DNA of 64,000 bases from Nitrospira sp. BO4 (lineage in GTDB: Bacteria > Nitrospirota > Nitrospiria > Nitrospirales > Nitrospiraceae). The translations under genes and the position numbers were made by a program. Below are positions 25,668 to 34,140 of the stretch, piece after piece; within the stretch, counting starts at the first letter, position 1; every line of letters begins with the position of its first letter. The notes below the pieces were generated by a model that ran no database searches, was not told where the DNA came from, and was given only the letters and a program-made list of their open reading frames with translations. The stretch covers positions 434,001 to 498,000 of the forward strand of contig JAMPUU010000017.1 of the NCBI GenBank assembly GCA_030144965.1, written 5' to 3'.

Positions 25668-26303
25668 TCAGGACGATCGCGTACTGGAAATGGCTCTGGG
25701 CGCCTGGAGGCGGGTGATACTGTCAGGCCAAAGGGTGGCTGGGTCCTTATCAAAGATGTTGAAGGTGTCCGATGGTAAGACGCCCCACGATCCCTGAAGC
25801 ATTTCATAGTCGAGCTGCCCCGGTGCCCATCCGGCCAAACCGGCAAAAGCGCGAAAGGTTTCGGACGATTTAGGTTGAGCCATGATGCGTTCGAGAACTC
25901 TCGGCGTACCGACATAGACTCCATCAACGATCAATCGCGTATCAGGATACGGGCTCTTCAATCGAAACAACAAGACCAGCTGCGTTCGCTCGACCGGACC
26001 GCCGGCAAACAATCGGTAGCGCGTTCCCTTGAGCACGGTGAGGTCCGGCAAAACTTCGGATACCAGTACGTTCGTGGAACGATTCAAAATGAGACCGACT
26101 GTGCCTCTTCCTCCGTGTTCGATAATAAGCAGGACGGTTTGATGGAAGTTGGGATCACTCAGCGACGGACTGGCAACCAGGAGGACGCCCTTTTTGATCG
26201 ACGAAGGCGAAAATTCCCCCTCAGCCACAGCCGGCAGCGTAGGCAGGAGAGACAAAAGCCCCATAAATAACAAGCATCTCAAAATTCTTTTCCCGTCAAA
26301 CAT
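25668..26303 (-). CDS. YqgE/AlgH family protein with an N-terminal signal peptide
   Basis: The protein has 211 residues from the ATG at 26303. The family core is clear: KKGVLLVASPSLSDPNFHQTVLLI, GTVGLILNR, LFAGGPV, and a C-terminal FAGLAGWAPGQLDYEML. The function of this family is poorly defined. A basic-hydrophobic N terminus (LRCLLFMGLLSLLPTLPAVAEG) looks like a Sec signal peptide with an AVA cleavage site. Family members are usually cytoplasmic, so this one may be exported. The start could also be the upstream ATG at 26348. Confidence 0.85.
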   Translation of the reverse strand: MFDGKRILRCLLFMGLLSLLPTLPAVAEGEFSPSSIKKGVLLVASPSLSDPNFHQTVLLIIEHGGRGTVGLILNRSTNVLVSEVLPDLTVLKGTRYRLFAGGPVERTQLVLLFRLKSPYPDTRLIVDGVYVGTPRVLERIMAQPKSSETFRAFAGLAGWAPGQLDYEMLQGSWGVLPSDTFNIFDKDPATLWPDSITRLQAPRAISSTRSS

Positions 26304-26470
26304 ATACGGAACGTTCCGATGGGAAAACGAATGGCATTTGCGCAACATGACTGCGCACCAGGCTACGACTCTCGATGACTGGTGTCAAATCAGAAAGGGC
26401 GTTGTCGAAGAGGTATCGGATTGGCTGGGAACATGGTCCGGAATTCCTATGCTCCCAGCCTTAAAGTATA

Positions 26471-27171
26471 TTAGTAGAAGTGAAACGACAGTCCCGCAAC
26501 GCTATGGACTGAATTCAGAGTTAGATCAATTGGGGGGCCACCTTGAACTTCTATCGAGTTAGAGGCGTGTATAAACTTTCCTTCTGCAAACGCAGCAAAG
26601 TGCTTCGTTAAAAACACTTTCATTCCTCCAACCCCCTGAAATGCCGGCGCCGTGCCCCGACCTTCGTTCGTTATTCCAGGTACTTGAAAAGTGAGTCGAA
26701 GCCCTCCTCCACCCACCCCGATGAACGGGAACCATCGTCCGTTTGGAAGTTCCGAAGTAACTCCCATCGGGTAACGGGCCAGAACATTGACACCAAAGTA
26801 AATTGCCTGGAAATCAAGTGTTGTTACCAACTGGGCAAGTCCAAGGTTCGACGACACTACTTGTCCGCTGGAGGCATAGGGGCTGAAGTACGTCACGTCG
26901 ATTTCAGCTCCGACATCTATCCCCAAGGTTTTTCGAGGAGCCGTGATCCACATCCCAAGCTTCGCACCAAGGGAAGGAGAATTGTCAAGTTCCACATCTC
27001 TTAGCGTGAGTCCTGATAATGAGAGGTCTGTCTTGAAGGGAAACGCATAGCCACCGAAACCTGAGAATAGCCATCAACCGGCCTGACCCGAACCTCTTCC
27101 TCCGCTCGGACTAACCCCGAATGACCAAACATGCACACCAGAAGAAGAGTTGAGCAAACGAGCACCCTCAT
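26471..27171 (-). pseudogene. Outer-membrane beta-barrel protein gene, frameshifted
   Basis: An ATG at 27171 with a TTAGGAGGA site opens a frame coding a good signal peptide (LVCSTLLLVCMFGHSGLVRA) and about 30 mature residues, then stops at 27001. A second frame, open from the TGA at 27074-27076 to 26471, continues with beta-barrel sequence: SGFGGYAFPFKTDLSL, then alternating strands such as FPFIGVGGGGLRLTFQV, ending in AGLSFHFY with a C-terminal aromatic. The spans overlap, and the 701-base total length is not a multiple of three. One missing or extra base between about 27001 and 27076 joins them into a protein of about 233 residues. A start from the GTG at 26995 alone would lack the signal peptide. 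Confidence 0.75.
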
Positions 27172-27373
27172 ATAATCCTCCTAAGTAAATTAAATAGCAT
27201 ACCTAGGCAGTATAAGTGGTGCCGAGAATAGCGCAAGGATGAGATGAAATCCCGATCTCGATCAAGAGCTCTCGCCACCTAGCGTGTGACATGTGCTACA
27301 GTAGACTTTGATACTTTGCTGATTGACTGTCGGGAAGGCATCCAGCCAGACTGATCGCAACAAAGGAGATGTC

Positions 27374-27961
27374 ATGACCACCGGCTTACGTTATCTCATC
27401 ACGTTAGCCATCTTCAGCACACTACCGGGATGTATCGATCCGCCTAAATCACCCTACGTGGATGTGCACGAATCTGTGACACGTATCGATGGGTTTCAGT
27501 CTGTGGGGGAGCAAGGAAGTGCTCAGGACCAATACCACCTCGGTTTGCAATACGAGAACGCCTTGCCTCGGGACCACCGAGAAGCCGTTCGGTGGTATCG
27601 CATGGCGGCGATGCAGCGGCATCCGGACGCCTTATACAGACTCTGCGTGCTATCGGACAAGGGCCTTGGGATGCCGCAGGACTATCAGGAAGCCTTCCGG
27701 TGGTGCCGCCTGGCTGCAGATCATGGACATGGAGCTGCGATGTTTCTTATCGCAACCCATTATGAAAAAGCTCGAGGTGTCCCCAAAGATGTCGTACAAG
27801 CCTACCAGTGGTATAACCTGGCGGCAGCCAATGGGCATGAGGAGGGTGCGAAGTGGCGAGACCGACTGGCCCGCGATATGACGCCGACTCAAGTCGCCCA
27901 GGGACAATTCCTGGCTCGGAATTGGAAACCGAAAGCGCAGGATGCGCCTGAAGAACGATAA
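27374..27961 (+). CDS. Sel1-repeat lipoprotein
   Basis: The protein has 195 residues from the ATG at 27374 (AAAGGAGATG site). The signal peptide ends in the lipobox LPGC. The mature part has at least three Sel1-like repeats of about 36 residues (AQDQYHLGLQYENALPRDHREAVRWYRMAA and two further A-x2-YxL/FLIA units ending in WYNLAAANG). Sel1 repeats form TPR-like superhelices that bind proteins. A paralogue with the same layout begins 250 bases downstream. No partner is known. Confidence 0.82.
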   Translation: MTTGLRYLITLAIFSTLPGCIDPPKSPYVDVHESVTRIDGFQSVGEQGSAQDQYHLGLQYENALPRDHREAVRWYRMAAMQRHPDALYRLCVLSDKGLGMPQDYQEAFRWCRLAADHGHGAAMFLIATHYEKARGVPKDVVQAYQWYNLAAANGHEEGAKWRDRLARDMTPTQVAQGQFLARNWKPKAQDAPEER

Positions 27962-28213
27962 CCCAAGGATCTCTCCAGTCCAAACACCGCGCCGAAGCGT
28001 CTGTCGGAATCCACAATGTGAGGTCTCTCACGTCATTCAACTCCTCCTAGCAGCCAAGGAGCCTGTCCCACGCATCGTGATACCCATAACTTCCCTCCAA
28101 CACACTTCCTACCCGAAATTCTTTCTTGAACTCACGGCCTTTGGCTGAGTAGGATGGTTTTTTTGTGGCCCGCTAGCCGACCAGCAGGTATTAATCTGGT
28201 AACAATCGTCAGA

Positions 28214-28804
28214 ATGTTTCACCGGCCGCTGCCCTACCAGTTTGTTGCTCTTGTAGGACTCCTCTTGGTGTCATCTCTCGTCTCAAGCTGCACTGCGCCA
28301 CCCCCTACTCCACCTCAACCGCTCATTGGCGGATCGGCGGTGAGCGAAATACTCAAACGCGCGCAGAGCGGAAATCCTGATGCCCAAAATCAATTAGGCC
28401 TGCTCTATAGCGAAGGACGCGGTCTTCCGCAAAACCATTTCGAAGCCAAGGATTGGTTTAAGAAAGCCGCGGACCAAGGGCATGCCGACGCGCAAGTCAA
28501 CCTCGGAACACTCTACTCTCTTGGGCAAGGCGCCCCCTTCAGTGATCCCATGGCGCTGTATTGGTTTCAGAAAGCCGCCGAACAACGAAATGCGTTGGCA
28601 TTTGCAAAGCTGGGGATGATGTATGAGCGAGGACGCGGCGTCCCTCAGAATTTCATCGACGCACACATGTGGTACAACCTCTCGGCCGCATACGGTGAGA
28701 AACGAGCGGCCGAAGCGCGCAATGCACTGGCTACGCAGATGACCGCCGAACAGATCGCTGAAGCGGAAACACGAGCGAAGAAATGGACACCGAAGCGCCG
28801 GTGA
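28214..28804 (+). CDS. Sel1-repeat lipoprotein, second copy
   Basis: The protein has 196 residues from the ATG at 28214. A signal peptide ends in VSSC, followed by a proline-rich stretch and three Sel1 repeats (AQNQLGLLYSEGRGLPQNHFEAKDWFKKAADQG, AQVNLGTLYSLGQGAP, AFAKLGMMYERGRGVPQNF). The end, HMWYNLSAAYGEKRAAEARNALATQM, parallels the QWYNLAAANGHEEGAKWRDRLARDM end of the upstream gene, so the two arose by duplication. The ribosome-binding site is weak. The 252 bases between the genes hold nothing I can identify. Confidence 0.8.
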   Translation: MFHRPLPYQFVALVGLLLVSSLVSSCTAPPPTPPQPLIGGSAVSEILKRAQSGNPDAQNQLGLLYSEGRGLPQNHFEAKDWFKKAADQGHADAQVNLGTLYSLGQGAPFSDPMALYWFQKAAEQRNALAFAKLGMMYERGRGVPQNFIDAHMWYNLSAAYGEKRAAEARNALATQMTAEQIAEAETRAKKWTPKRR

Positions 28805-28884
28805 GGAGAGACTGCTCGACCAGAGGACTCCTGAATTCAGGCCAACCTCGTGTTGTTCGCTTTACGATGAGCGCACGCTAGTAG

Positions 28885-28916
28885 CCGATCGCTCATGGTC
28901 GCGCTAGTGCGATCGG
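28885..28916 (-). terminator. Inverted repeat around the stop of the minus-strand secreted-protein gene
   Basis: CCGATCGC (28885-28892) and GCGATCGG (28909-28916) form an 8-base stem with a 16-base loop that contains the stop codon of the minus-strand gene (28904-28906). No T-run follows. It lies between converging genes and may act as a weak bidirectional end signal. Confidence 0.35.
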
Positions 28917-29443
28917 TTGATCGGAGTGCTTGTTTCTCCAGGCTGTAACTGCCTGTGCTCCGCAGGGTGCAGATCAATAACACTCCCCACTTCGTTGATT
29001 TCCGCCGTTACCGTCGCTCCATCGCGAATAGAGGCCGACAATTCTCGCTTTTCAAGCGGGAACGATTGTTCTCCTTCCGGCGTCTTCAACGTAATGGTTC
29101 CTTGTCGAAGTCCCACGGCTACCACATCCCCGGTGATAAACCGATGCTTCGATTCCGTTCCCTTCGGATGAACCTCAAGCACCGCATTGTTTTCATCAAG
29201 GATTACGGTCACTTCCTCACCAACTTTGGGCAGCTCATGGCCATGTCGAAGTGCACGGTTCTTATTCAAGAGGTACACCGTGCCGTCAGGTACTTTCACG
29301 GCAGGCGAGCCGGCTTTATCAACGATGACGCCTTGGAGACTTCGGTGTAATGTCGAAGAGGTTTGTTCCGACCATCCTTCATTAGGCACCACCCCTATCA
29401 CGACGAGGAACGCTGCCAGAGCGCACAAAGCATACTTCAGCAT
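28904..29443 (-). CDS. Secreted protein of unknown function
   Basis: The protein has 179 residues from the ATG at 29443, which has a GGGAGG site; an upstream in-frame extension to 29575 is unlikely. A Sec signal peptide (YALCALAAFLVVIGVVP) is followed by an all-beta region: LQGVIVDKAGSPAVKVPDGTVYLLN, VGEEVTVILDENNAVLEVH and GDVVAVGLRQGTITLKTPEGEQSFPL. These look like short repeated beta-barrel (SH3/OB-like) units. I do not recognise the family. It stands upstream of the Sel1 gene stops and is transcribed towards them. Confidence 0.65.
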   Translation of the reverse strand: MLKYALCALAAFLVVIGVVPNEGWSEQTSSTLHRSLQGVIVDKAGSPAVKVPDGTVYLLNKNRALRHGHELPKVGEEVTVILDENNAVLEVHPKGTESKHRFITGDVVAVGLRQGTITLKTPEGEQSFPLEKRELSASIRDGATVTAEINEVGSVIDLHPAEHRQLQPGETSTPINRSH

Positions 29444-29718
29444 TTCAATCCTCCCAGGTGACGATAGTTCATGGATAGAAGAATGAACCGGCTGAGCCTG
29501 AGAAGCGACTCGGAAGTCCCCCAGTGAACTTTGTTCGCTCGAGGATTCGTCTTCCCAAGCCCTGGTAATCGACAAGGAAAGACATCAGCTGAACCCTGGT
29601 TTAGGGGGGGGTAACGTCATCGCGAAATATAACGATCATCATGCCATCTTGTTCTTGACGGACGAAACCGTGAACCGATGAGATAAGCCGAGACGCTGAG
29701 GAAACGCGAGGTGAGAAG

Positions 29719-30114
29719 CTAGAAGATGCCGGCCTGTTTCTGCAGCCAGCGAACGTATTTCACGATATGATCCACGTCGTCGGGCACGACGGTGGTGATC
29801 TTTGGCATGTCTCCGAATTGCCAATGGTGAGACTTCACGCCATTGGCTGCTGCTCGCTGAAAGGCCGCATCACCGTGATGATTGGGCTCATACACTTTGT
29901 GGACCAGCGGTGGGCCTTGGGTAGTACCGACTCCCCCGACCCCGTGGCAGATCGAACAGTTGGCGTTGAATTTCTGCTCTCCGTTACGCAATTCGGCGGG
30001 AGCGGAAGCGACAGTTCCCGTGACCTTCGGTTCCCCCCCATTCTGACTGCATGCCGGTGTTGTACCGAGCATCAGCAGAACCGTGCTCACCCATATCATC
30101 CGTGACGATTTCAT
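29719..30114 (-). CDS. Class I c-type cytochrome, probably lipid-anchored
   Basis: This 131-residue protein has a signal sequence ending near TTPAC (C22), compatible with a lipobox. A single heme site CSICH (C53, C56, H57) and a probable axial methionine in FGDMPKI (about 103) follow, with the final helix DDVDHIVKYVRWLQKQ. Such small monoheme cytochromes carry electrons in the periplasm. Nitrite oxidisers have many of them, and the partner here is not indicated. Confidence 0.88.
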   Translation of the reverse strand: MKSSRMIWVSTVLLMLGTTPACSQNGGEPKVTGTVASAPAELRNGEQKFNANCSICHGVGGVGTTQGPPLVHKVYEPNHHGDAAFQRAAANGVKSHHWQFGDMPKITTVVPDDVDHIVKYVRWLQKQAGIF

Positions 30115-30147
30115 ACGACCGGATCAGTTATTCGAGCCATCGCTTCG

Positions 30148-30846
30148 TCAACATACCGCATAGGGAACCGGATCTACAACTCCTGCTTCCGCAAATCCCC
30201 GCCTGCGCACGAGGCAGCTATCGCATCGCCCACACGCAAGCGAACCGACAGGGTCATAGCAGCTATGCGTCAGATGAAAGGGAACGTTTAAAGTCATGCC
30301 GAGTTGAATAATCTCGGTCTTGCTCATTCTAAGCAGCGGAGCACGGATTTCAATATGCTTGCCCGTCATACCTGCCTTTGTTCCAACCTGAATGGCCGCT
30401 TCCACAGCCTTGATGAACTCCGGACGGCAATCGGGATATCCGGCATAGTCGATCACATTGGCGCCAAAATAGATAACCGAGGCTCCCAGCACTTCCGCAT
30501 GGGCGGCCGCGAGCGAGAGAAAGATCAAGTTTCGTCCTGGCACGTAGGTAATGGGAACGTCCTTGCTCCGTTCAGATTCACTCTCGTATTTCGGAACCGG
30601 AAGATCGTCGGTGAGGGCTGATCCTCCGATTGTCCGCAAATCGACGTCCACCACCACATGCTGTTGAGCCTGCAGGGCTGTTGCCACCTGTCTCGCCCGC
30701 TCAATCTCCACACTATGCCGCTGCCGGTAGGCGATGGTCAACAGATAAAGCGTGTAGCCATCTTGCCGTGCAACGGCCGCTGCGACAGTGGAGTCCAGTC
30801 CGCCGCTGGCGAGAACGACCGCTCGTCCGGTGATAGACCCGTGCAT
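30148..30846 (-). CDS. queC: 7-cyano-7-deazaguanine synthase (QueC)
   Basis: The protein has 232 residues from the ATG at 30846, just before the PP-loop. It converts 7-carboxy-7-deazaguanine to preQ0 in queuosine synthesis. The ATP-binding motif LASGGLDSTVA lies at the start. The phrases FGANVIDYAGYPDCRPEFI and PLLRMSKTEII are typical. The zinc-binding cysteines are C in THSCYDPVG and the CGRCDSC cluster. A longer start at 30963 would overlap the DksA-family gene. It is the last gene of the acylphosphatase-sigma-apt-dksA group. Confidence 0.95.
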   Translation of the reverse strand: MHGSITGRAVVLASGGLDSTVAAAVARQDGYTLYLLTIAYRQRHSVEIERARQVATALQAQQHVVVDVDLRTIGGSALTDDLPVPKYESESERSKDVPITYVPGRNLIFLSLAAAHAEVLGASVIYFGANVIDYAGYPDCRPEFIKAVEAAIQVGTKAGMTGKHIEIRAPLLRMSKTEIIQLGMTLNVPFHLTHSCYDPVGSLACGRCDSCLVRRRGFAEAGVVDPVPYAVC

Positions 30847-30896
30847 GCGAGGGAGAGAAGGCAATGCAGGATACCGTGAGGAGAACGTCTTCGGAG

Positions 30897-31460
30897 CTAG
30901 TCGCGATCTTCTTCGCGTTCGATTTTCTCCAGCAGTTCCGCGCGCGATTGGCACTCCACGCACAGCTTGGCGAAAGGAACCGCTTGGAGTCGCTTCTCAC
31001 TGACCTCGACACCGCATTCTGCACAAATGCCATATGTTCCTTCGTGCAGACGCGTGAGCGCTTCGTCGATCGATTGTCGCCGGCGGTTGCGCATCTCCAT
31101 TAAGGAGATACCCAGTTCGCGCTCAAGATCCATCAAAGCCTGGTCCCCGACGTCACGCGCTGACTCCAATCGCCGCTGCTGGTCCTCGGTCAGAGATTGC
31201 CCCAGGCTTTCTTCAATCTCCTTAATGATCTCTTGCCGTTTACCAAGAAGCATTTTATGGAGCACTTCCTGTCGCTGCTCCCTCGCTTCTCGCTCTTTGG
31301 CGGTTTCCTTGGGCCGTATGGGCGTCTCTATCTCGACCTCGGTGGCCGTCTTAGCCGCTGAACTCGTACTGGAACCGACCGGTTGCGGCTTCTTGAGGCT
31401 GGGTGCTACCGGCTTCGTCTTCACCACATCCTTTTTTTTTGTCTGTGTTTTCGTCGCCAT
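30897..31460 (-). CDS. DksA/TraR-family zinc-finger regulator
   Basis: In this 187-residue protein, a lysine- and threonine-rich tail (1-60) precedes a long helical hairpin (about 60-140). A four-cysteine zinc finger follows: C146-x2-C149 and C167-x2-C170, in YGICAECG and LCVEC contexts. Proteins of this family enter the secondary channel of RNA polymerase and act with ppGpp, or serve as general regulators. At the tip of the coiled coil, E-rich DLERELGISLMEMRNRR replaces the DxxDxA of E. coli DksA, so DksA-like function is not assured. Confidence 0.85.
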   Translation of the reverse strand: MATKTQTKKKDVVKTKPVAPSLKKPQPVGSSTSSAAKTATEVEIETPIRPKETAKEREAREQRQEVLHKMLLGKRQEIIKEIEESLGQSLTEDQQRRLESARDVGDQALMDLERELGISLMEMRNRRRQSIDEALTRLHEGTYGICAECGVEVSEKRLQAVPFAKLCVECQSRAELLEKIEREEDRD

Positions 31461-31568
31461 AGAAGGTCCACTCCGAAAATAGATGGTTGGAGGGTCGAAA
31501 AGGTCCGGCTTCTATACCACGCCCGGTACCCTTGGAACAAGTGGCGATGAAGAGACCAATGAAACTGC

Positions 31569-32093
31569 CTAGGGATACGTGATGGTTGAGTGGACGTCAT
31601 AGCCGGCGAGCTTTTCGCGTCCGTTCAAACTCTTCAGCTCAACCAGAAAATCGAGCCCAACGATCATGCCCCCCAACTGGCGAACGAGGTGGATCGTCGC
31701 TTCAGCAGTTCCTCCGGTCGCCAGCAGATCATCGACGATCAATACCTGCTCTCCGATTTCAACCGCGTCACGATGCACCGCGAGGCTGTTGTTTCCATAT
31801 TCAAGGCTATACTTCACTTCGTAGCAATCGGCAGGCAGTTTTCCCGGCTTGCGAACGGGGACAAATCCGGCGCCGAGACGCGCCGCGAGGATCCCTCCAA
31901 AAATAAACCCCCTGGACTCGATACCGAGGACCTTGGTGATGCCACGACCCTGATACCGCGTCGTCAATTCGTCGGCAAGACTTTGAACGGCGGGAGGACT
32001 TTTCAGCAGTGTGGTGATGTCATAGAACAGAATGCCGGGCTTCGGAAAGTCCGGCACTTCACGAATGAGCGCTTGATAGTTGACGGCGGTCAC
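31569..32093 (-). CDS. apt: Adenine phosphoribosyltransferase
   Basis: This 174-residue enzyme salvages adenine to AMP with PRPP. It shows [21 protein letters not shown] at the N terminus, [11 protein letters not shown] in the middle, and the PRPP-binding loop [14 protein letters not shown] (about 120-133). It lies four bases downstream of the sigma factor gene on the same strand. Confidence 0.96.
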   Translation of the reverse strand: MTAVNYQALIREVPDFPKPGILFYDITTLLKSPPAVQSLADELTTRYQGRGITKVLGIESRGFIFGGILAARLGAGFVPVRKPGKLPADCYEVKYSLEYGNNSLAVHRDAVEIGEQVLIVDDLLATGGTAEATIHLVRQLGGMIVGLDFLVELKSLNGREKLAGYDVHSTITYP

Positions 32094-32097
32094 GAGA

Positions 32098-33051
32098 TTA
32101 GAGCAGATCTGCTTGTGTCATCGTTTTTCGCTCGATGGTGTTGCGAAGACGAACTAACGCGGCCATCTCGATTTGCCGGACCCGCTCTCGGGTCAACCCC
32201 ATGGTACGGCCGATTTCCTCCAGCGTCTTCGCTTCGTCTCCATCAAGCCCGAACCGTGACACAATAACAGTTTGCTCTTTCTCAGGCAACTCCCTCACCC
32301 AAGCCATCAGCTCCGTTCTTCGACGCACTCCATCTGCAGTCTCGTCGGGTGACAGCCCAACCGGATCTTCAATCACATCGCGCAGGAAGGTGTCGGTGCG
32401 GTCGTTGAGCGGGCTGTCGAGCGAACAGGTGGTTCGTATCAACTGCTTCAGGTCCAAGACTTCTTCTTCCGAGGTCTTCATCTTCGCGGCCACTTCCGCC
32501 GCCCTCGGATCTCGTCCCAGCTCCTGTACCAATTGTTCGGCACGATTCAGGTACCGATTGAGGCGTTCCACCACGTGTACCGGGAGGCGCACCAGCTTCC
32601 CTTGATTGATAATGGCCCGTTCGATGTATTGCCTGATCCACCAGGAGGCATAGGTACTGAACCGGAAGCCCCGCTTGTAATTAAACTTTTCGACCGCTTT
32701 GATCAGGCCTAAATTACCTTCTTCGACGATGTCGGAAAACGGAAACCCTCGATGCATGTAGCGCTTTCCGATACTGATCACAAGCCGTAAATTCGATTCG
32801 ATCATCTGTTGACGGGCTTGCTCATCGCCGGCCATCACCCGTTTCCCGAGCTGCTGTTCTTGCTTAAATGTGAGCAGGGTCGATCGGCGAACCTCCCGGA
32901 GGTAACTCTTGAGCGTATCAAGCCCCTCCGATCGACCTGTGTCCCGTTCGCTCTGGTCCGCCGCATTCCCGGGTTCTGAGGCCCCCAGATCGTCGACAGT
33001 GTGCCTCCGAGCTTCACTCAACTCGGACTCTTCGTCGTGCTGCCGACCCAT
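32098..33051 (-). CDS. Sigma-70 family RNA polymerase sigma factor (RpoS/RpoD-like, group 2)
   Basis: This 317-residue protein has region 1.2-2 (LKSYLREV, then [55 protein letters not shown]), region 3, and a region 4 helix-turn-helix ([28 protein letters not shown]). It has no long region 1.1 and no large non-conserved insert, so it is an alternative sigma of the RpoS type rather than the main RpoD. It is likely to control a stress or stationary regulon. It follows the acylphosphatase gene by 13 bases. Confidence 0.92.
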   Translation of the reverse strand: MGRQHDEESELSEARRHTVDDLGASEPGNAADQSERDTGRSEGLDTLKSYLREVRRSTLLTFKQEQQLGKRVMAGDEQARQQMIESNLRLVISIGKRYMHRGFPFSDIVEEGNLGLIKAVEKFNYKRGFRFSTYASWWIRQYIERAIINQGKLVRLPVHVVERLNRYLNRAEQLVQELGRDPRAAEVAAKMKTSEEEVLDLKQLIRTTCSLDSPLNDRTDTFLRDVIEDPVGLSPDETADGVRRRTELMAWVRELPEKEQTVIVSRFGLDGDEAKTLEEIGRTMGLTRERVRQIEMAALVRLRNTIERKTMTQADLL

Positions 33052-33064
33052 GATCCCTCGTTCC

Positions 33065-33361
33065 CTAATACCAAATGCTGAAATTCAAATGCCGCCCAGT
33101 TGCCGCACTCCACTCCGTGTCAATCTTCGTCACCCGCGAGGCGGGAGGCCCGCTTCGCAGTTCACGTATCAGCGCTTCGATCACGGTCTGCTTACCTTCG
33201 ACTTCCAACTCAACCCGGCCGTCGTCGAGATTACGGACGCCGCCCGACAGCTCAAGTCCTCTCGCTACCCGTGACGCAAACGCCCGAAAACCGACACCCT
33301 GCACACGACCATGCACGAGAATGTGTGCCCGAACCGGCGGATCATCGGCCGATGGCATCAT
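33065..33361 (-). CDS. Acylphosphatase
   Basis: This 98-residue enzyme hydrolyses acyl phosphates. The catalytic loop is in [12 protein letters not shown], with its essential arginine, and the asparagine is in [16 protein letters not shown]. The fold is complete through HLNFSIWY. It opens the minus-strand group leading to queC. Confidence 0.9.
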   Translation of the reverse strand: MMPSADDPPVRAHILVHGRVQGVGFRAFASRVARGLELSGGVRNLDDGRVELEVEGKQTVIEALIRELRSGPPASRVTKIDTEWSAATGRHLNFSIWY

Positions 33362-33736
33362 CTGGCTTTACCAAGGATATGGGCGCTACCGGCTATTCAC
33401 TGGTCCGCCCAGCGGATATTCTCACACCTCTTCAGATGCGTCACGTGTTTTACAATTTCTACGCGTGCATCTTCTCGCCACGGTTGCGTTCAAAGCCATG
33501 ACGCGGCCACTACGGCGAAACCGCGACACATGCCACCATGGAGAAACGGTAAGGCACGCGATTGGTTCGTCAAAGAGATAAAGGATTTGTAAATTATGCC
33601 TCTCCAGTGTCTTAATGCGATGCTGCGACGAATAGGCGCTGACTTACACGAAGAGGATTCTTGATCAAAGCGAAACTGGTAGGGGGTTGTCCGCGCCATT
33701 AACGATAAAGAGCCGGCGTACGAGCACGCTCTATAG
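33362..33736. other. Non-coding stretch before the tRNA-Pro repeats
   Basis: No convincing gene. Around 33537-33570 the plus strand reads GAAACGGTAAGGCACGCG, which resembles the D-arm of tRNA-Gln or a related tRNA. TGGAGA and TCTCCA arms lie about 70 bases apart around it, but no T-arm or anticodon stem can be drawn. At 33649-33672 an AGAGGATT block recalls the tRNA-Pro T-arm. These may be older tRNA remnants. Confidence 0.35.
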
Positions 33737-33832
33737 TGGGTGCGAGAAGATTTGACCTTCGACCCGGTGCCTAGGTCACGTGTAGTTTCTATCCCGTCGC
33801 CTCAATGGAAGAAATAGGCTACACGTCGAGCA
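33737..33832 (-). repeat. Degenerate tRNA-Pro-linked repeat, copy A
   Basis: This copy matches copy B (33918-34016) along its length, with a shared core CCTAGGTCACGTGT-GTTTC and TATCCCGTCGCC-CAATGGAAGAA. Its left end (GCGAGAAGATTTGACCTTCGACCC) resembles the 3' end and T-arm of the intact tRNA-Pro next to it, read on the minus strand. An internal inverted repeat ACGTGTAG/CTACACGT can fold. The repeat period to copy B is about 184 bases. Confidence 0.65.
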
Positions 33833-33917
33833 CGAAACGGAATCCCACTGGAGGGAATTATCCGCGTGCGATTGTAACGATACAACGATGAATAGCACGC
33901 GGCACGAGCAAGCACGA

Positions 33918-34016
33918 TGGTCGGGGTAAGAAGATTGGACTTTCGATCCAGCGCCTAGGTCACGTGTGGTTTCTATCCCGTCGCCCCAATGGAAGAACTA
34001 GGCTCCGGGTCGAGCA
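33918..34016 (-). repeat. Degenerate tRNA-Pro-linked repeat, copy B
   Basis: The left end TGGTCGGGGTAAGAAGATT is close to TGGTCGGGGCGAGAGGATT of the true tRNA-Pro 3' end, including the CCA complement. The T-arm is decayed. The remainder repeats copy A (33737-33832). Weaker similarity also extends left of both copies (TCCGCG and AACGAT blocks at 33690 and 33861), so the duplicated unit may be about 170-185 bases. Confidence 0.65.
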
Positions 34017-34023
34017 AGCTTGG

Positions 34024-34102
<79 letters not shown>

Positions 34103-34140
34103 ACATCAATGAATCGTTGGAAACTAAGGGTCTGATTGTC

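Noticed and set aside
33075-33592. Plus-strand open frames across the acylphosphatase gene and the following gap
   Set aside because: They are shadows of the acylphosphatase on the opposite strand and run into non-coding sequence without a ribosome-binding site.
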